From contig CAMDIK010000011.1 of assembly GCA_945898725.1 (NCBI GenBank), positions 1-33,750 on the forward strand: a stretch of 33,750 nucleotides of DNA, written 5' to 3'. The notes under the pieces were generated by a model, which saw nothing but the letters and a program-made list of their open reading frames with translations, searched no databases and was not told the origin of the DNA. Source of the stretch: Rickettsia typhi (lineage in GTDB: Bacteria > Pseudomonadota > Alphaproteobacteria > Rickettsiales > Deianiraeaceae). Position numbers and translations under genes: made by a program. Of this stretch, positions 24,044-33,750 are shown in pieces (position 1 is the stretch's first letter; the number at the start of each line of letters is the position of its first letter).

Positions 24044-25843
24044 CTAATGTAAAAAGTCATAAATTTTTTGAGCAATCGCCTGGTTTATTCCCTCAACTTT
24101 GCATAAATCTGCAACAGATGCATCTCGAACAAGCTGCGGAGAGCCAAAATGCTTCAGCAATGCCTGCTTTCTTTTGTTGCCAATGTTGGGAATTTCGTCT
24201 AAAATTGAGCGAATTGAGTCTTTACTTCGCTTGAATCTGTGGTTGGAAATTGCAAATTTATGCGCCTCATCGCGCAGGGTTTGCAAAAAATACATCAATT
24301 TTGACTTTGGGTCAATTGTTATATGCTTTTCATGCCTTGTGTGAAATTCTTCCAGCCCGGCATTGCGATTTTCGCCCTTTGATATGCAAATAAATGGCAA
24401 CTCAAGCCCAATATTTTCCATGACCGAAATAACCACAGACATATGCCCAACACCCCCGTCAATCAGCCATAAATTCGGCACTTTTTCCATTTCCCCTGCG
24501 GCTATAAGCTCTTTAACTTTGACCAGCCTGCGCGTCAGCATTTCGCGCATCATTGCGTAGTCGTCCCCTGGGTTTATATTAAAATCTTTGAAATTATAGC
24601 GTTTATAGGAAGATTTTTCAAAGCCGTCTTTCGTTGCCACAACCATTCCACCAACTGCATTTGTGCCGGAAATATGGCTATTATCGAAGATTTCAATTCT
24701 ATTTGGCACTTCAGAAAGGTTGAAAGTTTCCTGAATTTTTAAAAGAATTTCGTCCGTAACGCACAGGTTGTGCATCTTGATTTCAAGCGAATTTTTCGCA
24801 TTATTGTTCGCAAATTCAAGAATTTTTTCCAGCCTTTTGTCTTTTGATTGCGAGATTTTTGTGCCCAAAATTTGCGAAAGCTCTTCCTGGTAATTTACTT
24901 CATTATTTAGTAAAATATGCGCCGGAGGTGGGTTTTTCCCATAAAATTGGTAAATAAATTGATATAGAATTTCAGGAATTTCATCATTAATTTCAAAAAA
25001 ATAGGGCATATTCCCGCAGTTATAGCCATTTCTAATTAAAAATAAATGAATGCAAATCATTTGTTCATTTGCAAAAATTCCCAGCACATCCATATTATCC
25101 TCCGATAAAATCTGGATATTATCTGAAATTTGTATCGAAGAAATAGCGGAAATAGTATCACGCATTTGCATCGCCTTTTCAAACTCCATTTCGTCGGAAT
25201 ATTGCTGCATTTTTTGCGATAAATCCTTCTGAATTTCCCCGGTTTTTCCCTTTAAAAACGCGGTAACTTGTTTAATTTTGGCGGAATAATCCTCCTGTGA
25301 AATCAGCCCAACGCACGGCGCACTGCAACATTTTATTTGATATTGCAAACACGGCCTTGTGCGAGACTTAAATTCCCCATCGGAACAAGTGCGAATTTTG
25401 AAGATTTTCTTCACAACTTCAATGGTTTTTGAAACATTATCGGAGTTTACAAAGGGCCCGAAATATAGCCCATTTTGCTCTTTTTTACCCCTATGTTTTG
25501 TAATTCCGGGGAAATTATTCCAGGTAGTAATCAAAATTTCAGGAAAAGTCTTGCCATCTTTAAGAAGTATGTTATATTTCGGCTTCATTGATTTGATATT
25601 GGACATTTCCAAAATCAGCGCCTCTTCATTGGTTTTTGTCACTAAAAAACGAATATCCGCAACCTGTTCAACCATTTTTTGAATTCTAAAATCTCTGGGA
25701 TTTGTGTAACTTTCCACCCTATCTCTAAGATTTCTTGCCTTTCCAACGTAAAGCGGTTGATTTTCCGCGGAAAGCATTATGTAAATTCCAGGGCCAATTG
25801 GCGCGAAATCTAGCTTATTTTTTATAACTTCAACCCCCAGCAA
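24044..25843 (-). CDS. uvrC: Excinuclease ABC subunit C
   Basis: UvrC makes both incisions during nucleotide excision repair. The order of domains is complete: N-terminal GIY-YIG nuclease (GPGIYIMLSAENQPLYVGK), a cysteine-bearing middle region (CLQYQIKCCSAPCVGLIS), the UVR motif (YSDEMEFEKAMQMRDTI), the RNase H-like nuclease (IEIFDNSHISGTNAVGGM, LWLIDGGVGHM) and the C-terminal helix-hairpin-helix pair (IPNIGNKRKQALLKHFGS, CKVEGINQAIAQKIY). The frame extends to a TTG at 25894, but those codons form a promoter, so I place the start at TTG 25843, giving 599 aa. A nearby non-canonical start is possible. It is divergent from fabG. Confidence 0.94.
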   Translation of the reverse strand: MLGVEVIKNKLDFAPIGPGIYIMLSAENQPLYVGKARNLRDRVESYTNPRDFRIQKMVEQVADIRFLVTKTNEEALILEMSNIKSMKPKYNILLKDGKTFPEILITTWNNFPGITKHRGKKEQNGLYFGPFVNSDNVSKTIEVVKKIFKIRTCSDGEFKSRTRPCLQYQIKCCSAPCVGLISQEDYSAKIKQVTAFLKGKTGEIQKDLSQKMQQYSDEMEFEKAMQMRDTISAISSIQISDNIQILSEDNMDVLGIFANEQMICIHLFLIRNGYNCGNMPYFFEINDEIPEILYQFIYQFYGKNPPPAHILLNNEVNYQEELSQILGTKISQSKDKRLEKILEFANNNAKNSLEIKMHNLCVTDEILLKIQETFNLSEVPNRIEIFDNSHISGTNAVGGMVVATKDGFEKSSYKRYNFKDFNINPGDDYAMMREMLTRRLVKVKELIAAGEMEKVPNLWLIDGGVGHMSVVISVMENIGLELPFICISKGENRNAGLEEFHTRHEKHITIDPKSKLMYFLQTLRDEAHKFAISNHRFKRSKDSIRSILDEIPNIGNKRKQALLKHFGSPQLVRDASVADLCKVEGINQAIAQKIYDFLH

Positions 25844-25865
25844 ATTTACGCAAAAATTCCAACTA

Positions 25866-25894
25866 TATATATTAGCTAACAAAGTATATGTCAA
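25866..25894 (-). promoter_or_regulatory. uvrC promoter
   Basis: On the minus strand TTGACA (25894-25889), 17-nt spacer, TATATA (25871-25866). The start of transcription is predicted near 25859, inside the extended uvrC frame, which excludes the TTG at 25894 as the start codon. Confidence 0.65.
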
Positions 25895-25969
25895 GAAGAG
25901 TTTTTAAGGCAAAAAAATCTTGACTTATAAATTTACTGGGTAAAGTTTGTGAAGTTGTCTTGTAATAGT

Positions 25970-26716
25970 ATGAATCATTTTGATTTTTCAAAAACGCGAG
26001 TGCTTATAACCGGCGCAACTGGGGGTATAGGCGGGGCAATGTTTAAGGAATTTTACAACTGTGGCGCGATGGTTTGCGGCACAAGCACTTCAAGTGAAAA
26101 AATGGATGCATTTTTGTCGCATTTTAAAGATAAATCACGCATTCAGGGTATAGTTGTAGACATGAAAAACACCAAGGAACTAGAGGAAATTCCCGCGAAA
26201 GCTATGGCGCTTTTGGGCGGATTAGACGTTCTAATTTGCAATGCAGGGCTTACAAGAGACGGGCTTTCAATGCGGATGAAAACTCAAGATTTTCAAGAAG
26301 TTATTGACATAAATTTAACTGCAAATTTTATATTAAACCGCGAAGCCGGGAAAATTATGATGAAAAATCGCCATGGCAGAGTGATAAATATCGCATCAGT
26401 TGTGGGATTTTCAGGCAATTTTGGGCAGGCAAACTATGTTGCGTCAAAGGCGGGTCTAGTTGGAATGACAAAAACAATGGCAATGGAATTTGCTTCACGC
26501 GGGGTTACTTTTAATTGCATCGCACCCGGATTTATTGAAACAGCAATGACGGATGCAATTCCGGATGCTGCAAAAGATCAAATTTTGGCCAAAATTCCCC
26601 TAGGAAAACAAGGAAAACCTGAAGATATAGCATACGCCGCACTATTTTTGGCATCCAGCTCCGCATCGTATGTAACGGGCACCACAATTCATGTAAATGG
26701 CGGAATGTACGTTTAA
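25970..26716 (+). CDS. fabG: 3-oxoacyl-[acyl-carrier-protein] reductase
   Basis: FabG reduces 3-oxoacyl-ACP with NADPH in the fatty-acid elongation cycle. This short-chain dehydrogenase has the nucleotide loop TGATGGIGGAM, CNAGLTRDGLSMRMK, the catalytic Ser in INIASVVGFSGNFG, Tyr and Lys in YVASKAGLVGMTK, and CIAPGFIETAMTDAIPD with the usual C-terminal VTGTTIHVNGGMYV. I use ATG 25970 (MNHFDFSKTRVLITGATG); a GTG at 25949 would add seven residues. Length 248 aa is normal. No other fab genes lie next to it. Confidence 0.93.
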   Translation: MNHFDFSKTRVLITGATGGIGGAMFKEFYNCGAMVCGTSTSSEKMDAFLSHFKDKSRIQGIVVDMKNTKELEEIPAKAMALLGGLDVLICNAGLTRDGLSMRMKTQDFQEVIDINLTANFILNREAGKIMMKNRHGRVINIASVVGFSGNFGQANYVASKAGLVGMTKTMAMEFASRGVTFNCIAPGFIETAMTDAIPDAAKDQILAKIPLGKQGKPEDIAYAALFLASSSASYVTGTTIHVNGGMYV

Positions 26717-26780
26717 TTAGCTTAACAATTCAGTAGCTTTTGTCGGAATTTTGATATTTTAATCCTTATTTTACAAGGGT

Positions 26781-26808
26781 TTTTCACGTTTTTTTACTTG
26801 CATATAAT
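26781..26808 (+). promoter_or_regulatory. Possible cydA promoter
   Basis: TTTTCA (26781-26786), 16-nt spacer, TATAAT (26803-26808). The -10 is perfect but the -35 is poor. The 5' leader would be about 35 nt. Confidence 0.35.
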
Positions 26809-26848
26809 TATTATATCGTCAAAATAGGTGTAAATTTTTGCTTTTGCT

Positions 26849-28225
26849 ATGGAAATAGAATTTTTATTGGCGCGAATTTACTTCACACTTGCTATTACTT
26901 TTCATATAATTTTCCCAGCAATTAATATAGGTTTGGCCTGGATTGTGTTTTATTTTGAAGCGTGTTTTGTAAAAACCGGTGACGATAAGTATCAAAAACT
27001 AACTAGATTTTGGACTAAAATATTCGCAATGCTATTTGGCGTTGGTGTTGTTTCCGGCATTATGATGTCTTTCATGTTTGGGTTGACTTTTTCAAAATTC
27101 ATTGACATTGCTGGGAATATAATAGGTCCATTACTTTCGTTTGAAGTTTTAACCGCATTCTTTTTAGAGGCGTCGTTCCTGGGTGTGATGATTTTTGGCT
27201 GGGGCAAGGTTAGCAAAAAAGCGCATTTATTATCAACATTTTTAGTGGCTTTCGGCACTTTGGTTTCGGCATTTTGGATTTTATCTGCCAATTCTTTCAT
27301 GCAAACCCCCGCAGGATATATAATTAAAGACGGGATTTTTTACGTAAGTAGCTGGAAAGAGGTTATATTCAACCCATCATTTTGGTACAGATTTCCGCAC
27401 GTGATCATGGGCTCAATAATGACCGCCGCGATGTTTGTATTTGGAATTTCTTGCTATTTAATTAAGAAAAATAATAGCATTGAAGCCGCAAAAGTTAGTG
27501 CACGAATTTCAGCAATTCTTCTCTTGGTTTCATCACTTTTACAAGCTTACCTTGGTGACGCGCACGGGCTAAATACGCTAAAGCACCAGCCGTCAAAAAT
27601 CGCCGCACTTGAAGGGCATTGGGAGGATGCAAACGAGACTGGTCAACCAATAGTTTTATTTGGAATACCTGATAAAATTGCAGAAAAAAACCATTACGAA
27701 CTGGCTATTCCAAAGCTTGGCAGCATCATTCTCACCCACACAAAAGACGGTAAAATTCCAGCTTTGAAGGATTACCCTGTTGAAGATAGACCACCGGTGA
27801 TGATTCCATTTTACTGCTTTAGAATCATGGTTGGACTTGGAGCTGTGTTTATATTTATAGGCGCTTGGGGGGTTGTTGCCTCCCAAAGGGGTAAAATTGG
27901 ACTTGGATTTACATCTCAACTCACCCCGGAGCAGCGCAGCAGCTGGTGTCACAGGTTATTTGCGCCATTTCACAAGCTAATGACAAATATTTCAATTTTA
28001 TCGATACCAATGGGAGTTGTTGCAGTTATTTGCGGGTGGTATGTAACAGAAGTTGGGCGTCAACCATGGGTAATTTACGGCTTGGTTCGCGCAAAAGATG
28101 CTGTCACACCAAATCTGGACTTATATTCAATTATATTTGGAATAGCTTTTACAGGAATGGTATATTTGGCAATTGCAATTATATTGATAAGGTATTTAAT
28201 AGTTGAAATTAAAAAGGGTATTTAA
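26849..28225 (+). CDS. cydA: Cytochrome bd-type quinol oxidase subunit I (CydA/CioA-like)
   Basis: Subunit I of the bd-type oxidase binds all three hemes and quinol and reduces oxygen with high affinity in the inner membrane. The 458-aa protein keeps His19, Glu99 and Glu107 in the same positions as E. coli CydA (ITFHIIFPAIN, FEVLTAFFLEASFLG), a second heme His at 184 (YRFPHVIMGS), FRIMVGLG with the heme Met, and EVGRQPWVIYGL. The Q-loop is short, as in CioA-type enzymes. The partner gene for subunit II, cydB, would normally follow directly, yet the next 560 nt hold no gene and the 5S rRNA comes next on the other strand. The protein looks intact, so subunit II is probably elsewhere; loss is the alternative. 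Confidence 0.93.
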   Translation: MEIEFLLARIYFTLAITFHIIFPAINIGLAWIVFYFEACFVKTGDDKYQKLTRFWTKIFAMLFGVGVVSGIMMSFMFGLTFSKFIDIAGNIIGPLLSFEVLTAFFLEASFLGVMIFGWGKVSKKAHLLSTFLVAFGTLVSAFWILSANSFMQTPAGYIIKDGIFYVSSWKEVIFNPSFWYRFPHVIMGSIMTAAMFVFGISCYLIKKNNSIEAAKVSARISAILLLVSSLLQAYLGDAHGLNTLKHQPSKIAALEGHWEDANETGQPIVLFGIPDKIAEKNHYELAIPKLGSIILTHTKDGKIPALKDYPVEDRPPVMIPFYCFRIMVGLGAVFIFIGAWGVVASQRGKIGLGFTSQLTPEQRSSWCHRLFAPFHKLMTNISILSIPMGVVAVICGWYVTEVGRQPWVIYGLVRAKDAVTPNLDLYSIIFGIAFTGMVYLAIAIILIRYLIVEIKKGI

Positions 28226-28785
28226 GGCGATAAAAGATGCTTACATATTAAGATCTTTTTGCGAATTTCTGTATCTTTTGGAAATGTTTACAAACTTATT
28301 CTTCGGAATTTTGATTTATGCAAAATGATTGCTGCATATCTGCGTATACCTGTAAATATGAAAGTTTACTCTAGTTGCAAAATCTTACTACCAGAAAATT
28401 TTGCAAAACAAATATCGCTCTATTTTTTATAGCTCGCCAGTTGAATCTCAAGCTTTACATCCAGTAGTTTGAAAAATTAAACAATTTCACCACCTGAAAG
28501 GAAATATACATCCATCAAGAAGGCATTTTTTTAATTTGAAACTAGGATGGTTTATAAACTAACCTAACTTCAAGTTAAATTTATAGTCAATATAAGCAGC
28601 TAAAATAAGCTTATTATACTCCAATAATTCAATACACTTTTTTGTTATTTTTATTATTTTATAAAATTTCTTTATACGTACTGTAAATCTAAAATTCACT
28701 AACACAAATTTCAATAGTTAATTTACTATTAAGAATTTAAAAATTGTTTATTTTTTATATCTATTTATAAAAAAATACTTCGCCA
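28226..28785. other. Gene-free stretch between cydA and the 5S gene
   Basis: About 560 nt of AT-rich sequence with stops in all frames. Just after cydA a weak hairpin (AAAAGAT at 28232-28238, ATCTTTT at 28253-28259) followed by T could end its transcript. I see no tRNA, no cydB remnant and no repeat array. It lies between converging transcripts. Confidence 0.6.
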
Positions 28786-28798
28786 ACAAGCTGGTCAC
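28769..28798 (-). terminator. Terminator of the 23S-5S unit
   Basis: The terminal stem of 5S rRNA is extended on both sides (ACTTCG, then C/T, then CAACAAGCTGGTC), and the 3' arm is followed on the minus strand by a run of seven T (28775-28769). The extended 5S stem thus doubles as an intrinsic terminator. Confidence 0.6.
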
Positions 28799-28906
28799 GA
28801 CCTACTCTTCCAAAGCATAACGCATAGTACCATCGGCGCTGAAATGTTTCACGAGGGAGTTCGGAATGGGATCCTGTGGTTCCATATCGCTATTATGACC
28901 AGCTTG
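28786..28906 (-). rRNA. rrf: 5S ribosomal RNA
   Basis: Read on the minus strand, CTGGTCATAATAGCGATATG, CCATTCCGAACTCC, GCGCCGATGGTACTATG and GAGTAGGTCGTGACCAG are the expected 5S blocks in the expected order. Both ends pair in a long terminal stem. The exact mature ends are uncertain by a few bases because the pairing extends beyond the usual length. It lies about 100 nt downstream of 23S with no tRNA between. Confidence 0.93.
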
Positions 28907-28972
28907 TTGACGAAGTATAAAACTAAATCAACAAAATTTCTTAAACTAAATGAAAATTTACAAATTGACAAT

Positions 28973-29003
28973 ATGCAATTAATTCTACATACAAAACAGC
29001 AAT
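28973..29003 (-). other. 3' arm of the 23S processing stalk
   Basis: This 31-nt arm pairs with 31767-31795 (two G-U pairs and a 2-nt bulge) right at the mature 23S ends. A second, outer helix joins 28923-28947 with 31891-31918, including 15 consecutive base pairs. Such stalks are cut by RNase III. 5S lies outside the stalk. Confidence 0.75.
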
Positions 29004-31766
<2,763 letters not shown>

Positions 31767-31795
31767 ATTGCTGTTGTACGCAGAATTAATTGCAT
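31767..31795 (-). other. 5' arm of the 23S processing stalk
   Basis: This arm pairs with 28973-29003 as described there. The outer arm at 31891-31918 also lies in this leader, which runs from about 31935 to the 23S 5' end and has no coding content. Confidence 0.75.
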
Positions 31796-31941
31796 CAACA
31801 GCACCGTATTCAAGTAGAATTAATTACTACAAATGTTTTTTTTGTAAAATTGTTATTATTTGATATATTATCAAATAATTACCCTTCATCAGTTTAAGAA
31901 ATTTTATTTACGATTTAGAACTTTTTAACAAAGTCACTCTC

Positions 31942-31970
31942 ACTACAGCCTAAGACTTTTTAATAGTCAA
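31942..31970 (-). promoter_or_regulatory. Probable rRNA promoter overlapping the end of yidD
   Basis: On the minus strand TTGACT (31970-31965), 17-nt spacer, TGTAGT (31947-31942). The TGA stop of yidD is part of the -35 box. The predicted start near 31935 precedes the processing stalk, as expected for a 23S-5S transcript. Confidence 0.5.
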
Positions 31971-32248
31971 GAGAAAATATTATTATTTTTATTTTTTTTC
32001 TGAATTATTTTACTTTCCCCATATTCTATGGGCATATTTAATGTAAAATTATTTTCTTTTTTTATTGAATAACACTTTCCAACCCTACATATCACCAAAA
32101 ATATGCCACGCAAAAGTGAAATTTTTCTATTTTTTAATACCTCCATGGCATATTGTGAGCAAGATGGTACAAATTTACACGAAGGTGGAAAGATGGGCGA
32201 TATAAAGAATTGGTAAAAAACTACGGAATATCTGAGCAATAAACGCAT
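31967..32248 (-). CDS. yidD: YidD-type membrane protein insertion efficiency factor
   Basis: YidD is a small membrane-associated protein that helps YidC insert proteins. The signature FYQFFISPIFPPSCKFVPSC followed by SQYAMEVL is clear. The start is ATG 32248 (MRLLLRYSVVFYQFF); an ATG at 32320 would add 24 residues that do not fit the family. The second half departs from the norm: the usual RCHPxxxGGxDPVP is replaced by CRVGKCYSIKK and an Asn/Lys-rich tail, so the C-terminal motif appears lost or diverged. It lies immediately upstream of the 23S promoter instead of in the rpmH-rnpA-yidC cluster. Confidence 0.82.
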   Translation of the reverse strand: MRLLLRYSVVFYQFFISPIFPPSCKFVPSCSQYAMEVLKNRKISLLRGIFLVICRVGKCYSIKKENNFTLNMPIEYGESKIIQKKNKNNNIFS

Positions 32249-32346
32249 ATTACAAGTATAAATAGCAATATTATATATATAAGAATTCATTTTACAATAT
32301 ATATTATAAAAAACTTGCAAAATAAATTAGCGCTTATACGAAAGTT

Positions 32347-33738
32347 ATGAAAATATATTATTTGATGACTTTAAATCAAAATCTTATTTATAGTAAAAAT
32401 TTTCTAATGCTGATTCTGCAGTTTTTGGCAGTGATATTTATTTGGCACACAACCCACTTATATATATATAGTAAAATTAATAAAATATATATCAACAATA
32501 CAGAGCTTTTAGAGCAAATAGAAATTGCGGAATATGAACGTTTAGAGGCAATTGAAGCGTCAATAAACGTAGACAGTGATATGAGATTCTACAAATTCAA
32601 CATAGAAGATACCTTAAGGTTGAAGCATGGTGAAAATTTTCGTGATGCATTAATTTCTTATGGAATTGCCACTCAAGAAGTGCAGGAAATTATTAACACA
32701 ATACCAAAATACTTTGGAAAAATTAACCCGGGGCAAGATGTAATGGTAAAATATAACTATACGGGAATGTATATTGAAAATATTAACGACAATAATACCC
32801 TTCAGCCAAGAATGCATCAGTTGCTAGAGCAAATTGACCCCGTGGAAATACAAATTCGCCTAAATCGCAGCGAAGAACAGGTTACGATAACAAAAAACCA
32901 AGATGGTAAATTTAGCGCAGAAATTTCCAAGCTACAAACCCATAAAAGTATTAAAAAAATTCATGGATATATCCAATCTAGTCTATATAGTGACGCGGTT
33001 TCCAAGGGTGTGCCGGTAATTGTTATACAAAAAATGCTACAGGAATACAGCTATGATATAGATTTTCAAAGAGACATCCATCCAAATGATGAATTTGAGG
33101 CAATTTTCGAAGAATATATGGACGATAAGTCTCGCAAGGTGAAAGACGGAAAACTAATATACGCCGCGCTTCGCGTGAATGGAAAATGGTACAAAATGTA
33201 TAACTATAGCGGTGATTTTTACAATCAGGACGGGCAATCTATTAAAAAAAGTCTACTTAAAACGCCAATTGATGGTGCAAGAATTAGTTCAACTTTTGGA
33301 ATTAGAAGGCATCCTATTTTAGGATACACCAGGGCACATAAAGGCGTAGATTTCGCAGCGCCAATAGGCACTCCAATATACGCAGCGGGAAATGGAACTA
33401 TCATATTCGCCGGAAGAAGCAATGGATATGGAAATTTTGTTTCAATCAAGCACAATGCAGAATATTCAACAAACTACGCCCACATGATGAAATTTGCCAA
33501 AGGAGTAGCCAAAGGGGTGGTGGTAAAACAAAGGCAAATAATAGGCTATGTAGGCATGACCGGGCTTACAAGTGGCCCGCATTTGCATTTTGAATTAGTT
33601 CACAAAAATGAGAAAATCAACCCAACCAAGCACACAATTCACTCAATAGACAAACTTCTGGGTGGAAAATTGCTAGAATTTAAAAGAATTGTCGGCGATA
33701 TTGACCATCAAATGACAAGCGTTCGCAATGCTGATTAG
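32347..33738 (+). CDS. M23-family (LytM) peptidoglycan endopeptidase with N-terminal membrane anchor
   Basis: The 463-aa protein has one membrane segment (about residues 19-36, FLMLILQFLAVIFIWHTT), a periplasmic region with an OapA/LysM-like stretch (about 80-250), and a C-terminal M23 domain. The zinc ligands are His331 and Asp335 (HKGVDFAAPIGTPIYAA) and His414 in GPHLHFEL, where His412 is the catalytic histidine. The layout is that of the MepM/YebA-type endopeptidases, which cut peptide crosslinks during cell-wall growth, so the organism probably keeps some peptidoglycan. It is divergent from yidD, with about 100 nt between starts. Confidence 0.9.
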   Translation: MKIYYLMTLNQNLIYSKNFLMLILQFLAVIFIWHTTHLYIYSKINKIYINNTELLEQIEIAEYERLEAIEASINVDSDMRFYKFNIEDTLRLKHGENFRDALISYGIATQEVQEIINTIPKYFGKINPGQDVMVKYNYTGMYIENINDNNTLQPRMHQLLEQIDPVEIQIRLNRSEEQVTITKNQDGKFSAEISKLQTHKSIKKIHGYIQSSLYSDAVSKGVPVIVIQKMLQEYSYDIDFQRDIHPNDEFEAIFEEYMDDKSRKVKDGKLIYAALRVNGKWYKMYNYSGDFYNQDGQSIKKSLLKTPIDGARISSTFGIRRHPILGYTRAHKGVDFAAPIGTPIYAAGNGTIIFAGRSNGYGNFVSIKHNAEYSTNYAHMMKFAKGVAKGVVVKQRQIIGYVGMTGLTSGPHLHFELVHKNEKINPTKHTIHSIDKLLGGKLLEFKRIVGDIDHQMTSVRNAD

Positions 33739-33750
33739 TAATTTTACATA

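Noticed and set aside
23137..26832. Shared 12-mer AAAATAGGTGTA upstream of the 284-aa gene and of cydA
   Set aside because: Shared 12-mers are expected by chance many times in 33 kb of AT-rich DNA, and the two copies sit at different distances from the promoter boxes.
28226..28785. Remnant of cydB
   Set aside because: No segment in any frame resembles the CydB N-terminus or other conserved blocks; only AT-rich sequence with frequent stops is present.
31767..31941. tRNA gene between the rRNA promoter and 23S
   Set aside because: No cloverleaf or T-loop consensus is visible; the region is taken up by the arms of the processing stalk.

Overview
The window is AT-rich DNA from what looks like an intracellular alphaproteobacterium, most likely Rickettsiales or a close relative. 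Four things point that way. A 23S-5S rRNA pair stands without an adjacent 16S gene or tRNA. Two neighbouring genes are relics of a gene-transfer-agent (GTA) tail cluster. There is an NDUFA9-type dehydrogenase, a lone CydA and a divergent proton-antiporter-like membrane protein. Several hypothetical proteins look host-directed. This placement is inference from gene content; no sequence search was possible.

Layout. (1) 1-3454, minus strand: a defence cassette of a 54-aa CopG/Arc-like regulator, a RhuM-family protein and a single-chain type IIG/ISP-like restriction-methyltransferase that runs off the left edge. (2) 3616-7678: an accessory block with a small lipoprotein, a 5'-truncated DXD glycosyltransferase and two unrecognised proteins (4851-6341 and 6575-7678), each behind a near-perfect sigma70 promoter. 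(3) 7743-12000: a compact riboflavin/FAD locus, ribD divergent from ribE-ribBA-ribH-ribF, whose RibF has an RfaE/TagD-like nucleotidyltransferase half. (4) 12006-15468, minus: hisS, plsY and an antiporter-like membrane protein. (5) 15531-21195: xerC, an orphan AtpF-like protein, an NDUFA9-like gene, lipA, the GTA gp12/gp13 homologues and miaA. (6) 21308-28225: an ABC exporter, a candidate effector, uvrC, fabG and cydA without cydB. (7) 28226-31970: a gene-free stretch and the 5S and 23S rRNA genes on the minus strand, with a long processing stalk. (8) yidD and an M23 endopeptidase.

The most interesting signal is a pair of otherwise unrecognised proteins that both end in a cysteine-rich tail with Cys at position -4 and Phe at -1. 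The 284-aa protein at 23166-24020 ends in CAIF after a strongly basic, Cys-rich tail, the layout of prenylated eukaryotic small GTPases. The 496-aa protein at 4851-6341 ends in CGCF. Both sit behind strong consensus promoters. The first carries a G8 tract inside the coding sequence and the second a Ser/Pro/Lys repeat region. They are candidates for secreted effectors that borrow host lipidation to reach host membranes. The riboflavin locus encodes nearly the whole route from GTP and ribulose-5-phosphate to riboflavin and its cofactors, which would fit vitamin autonomy or provisioning to a host.
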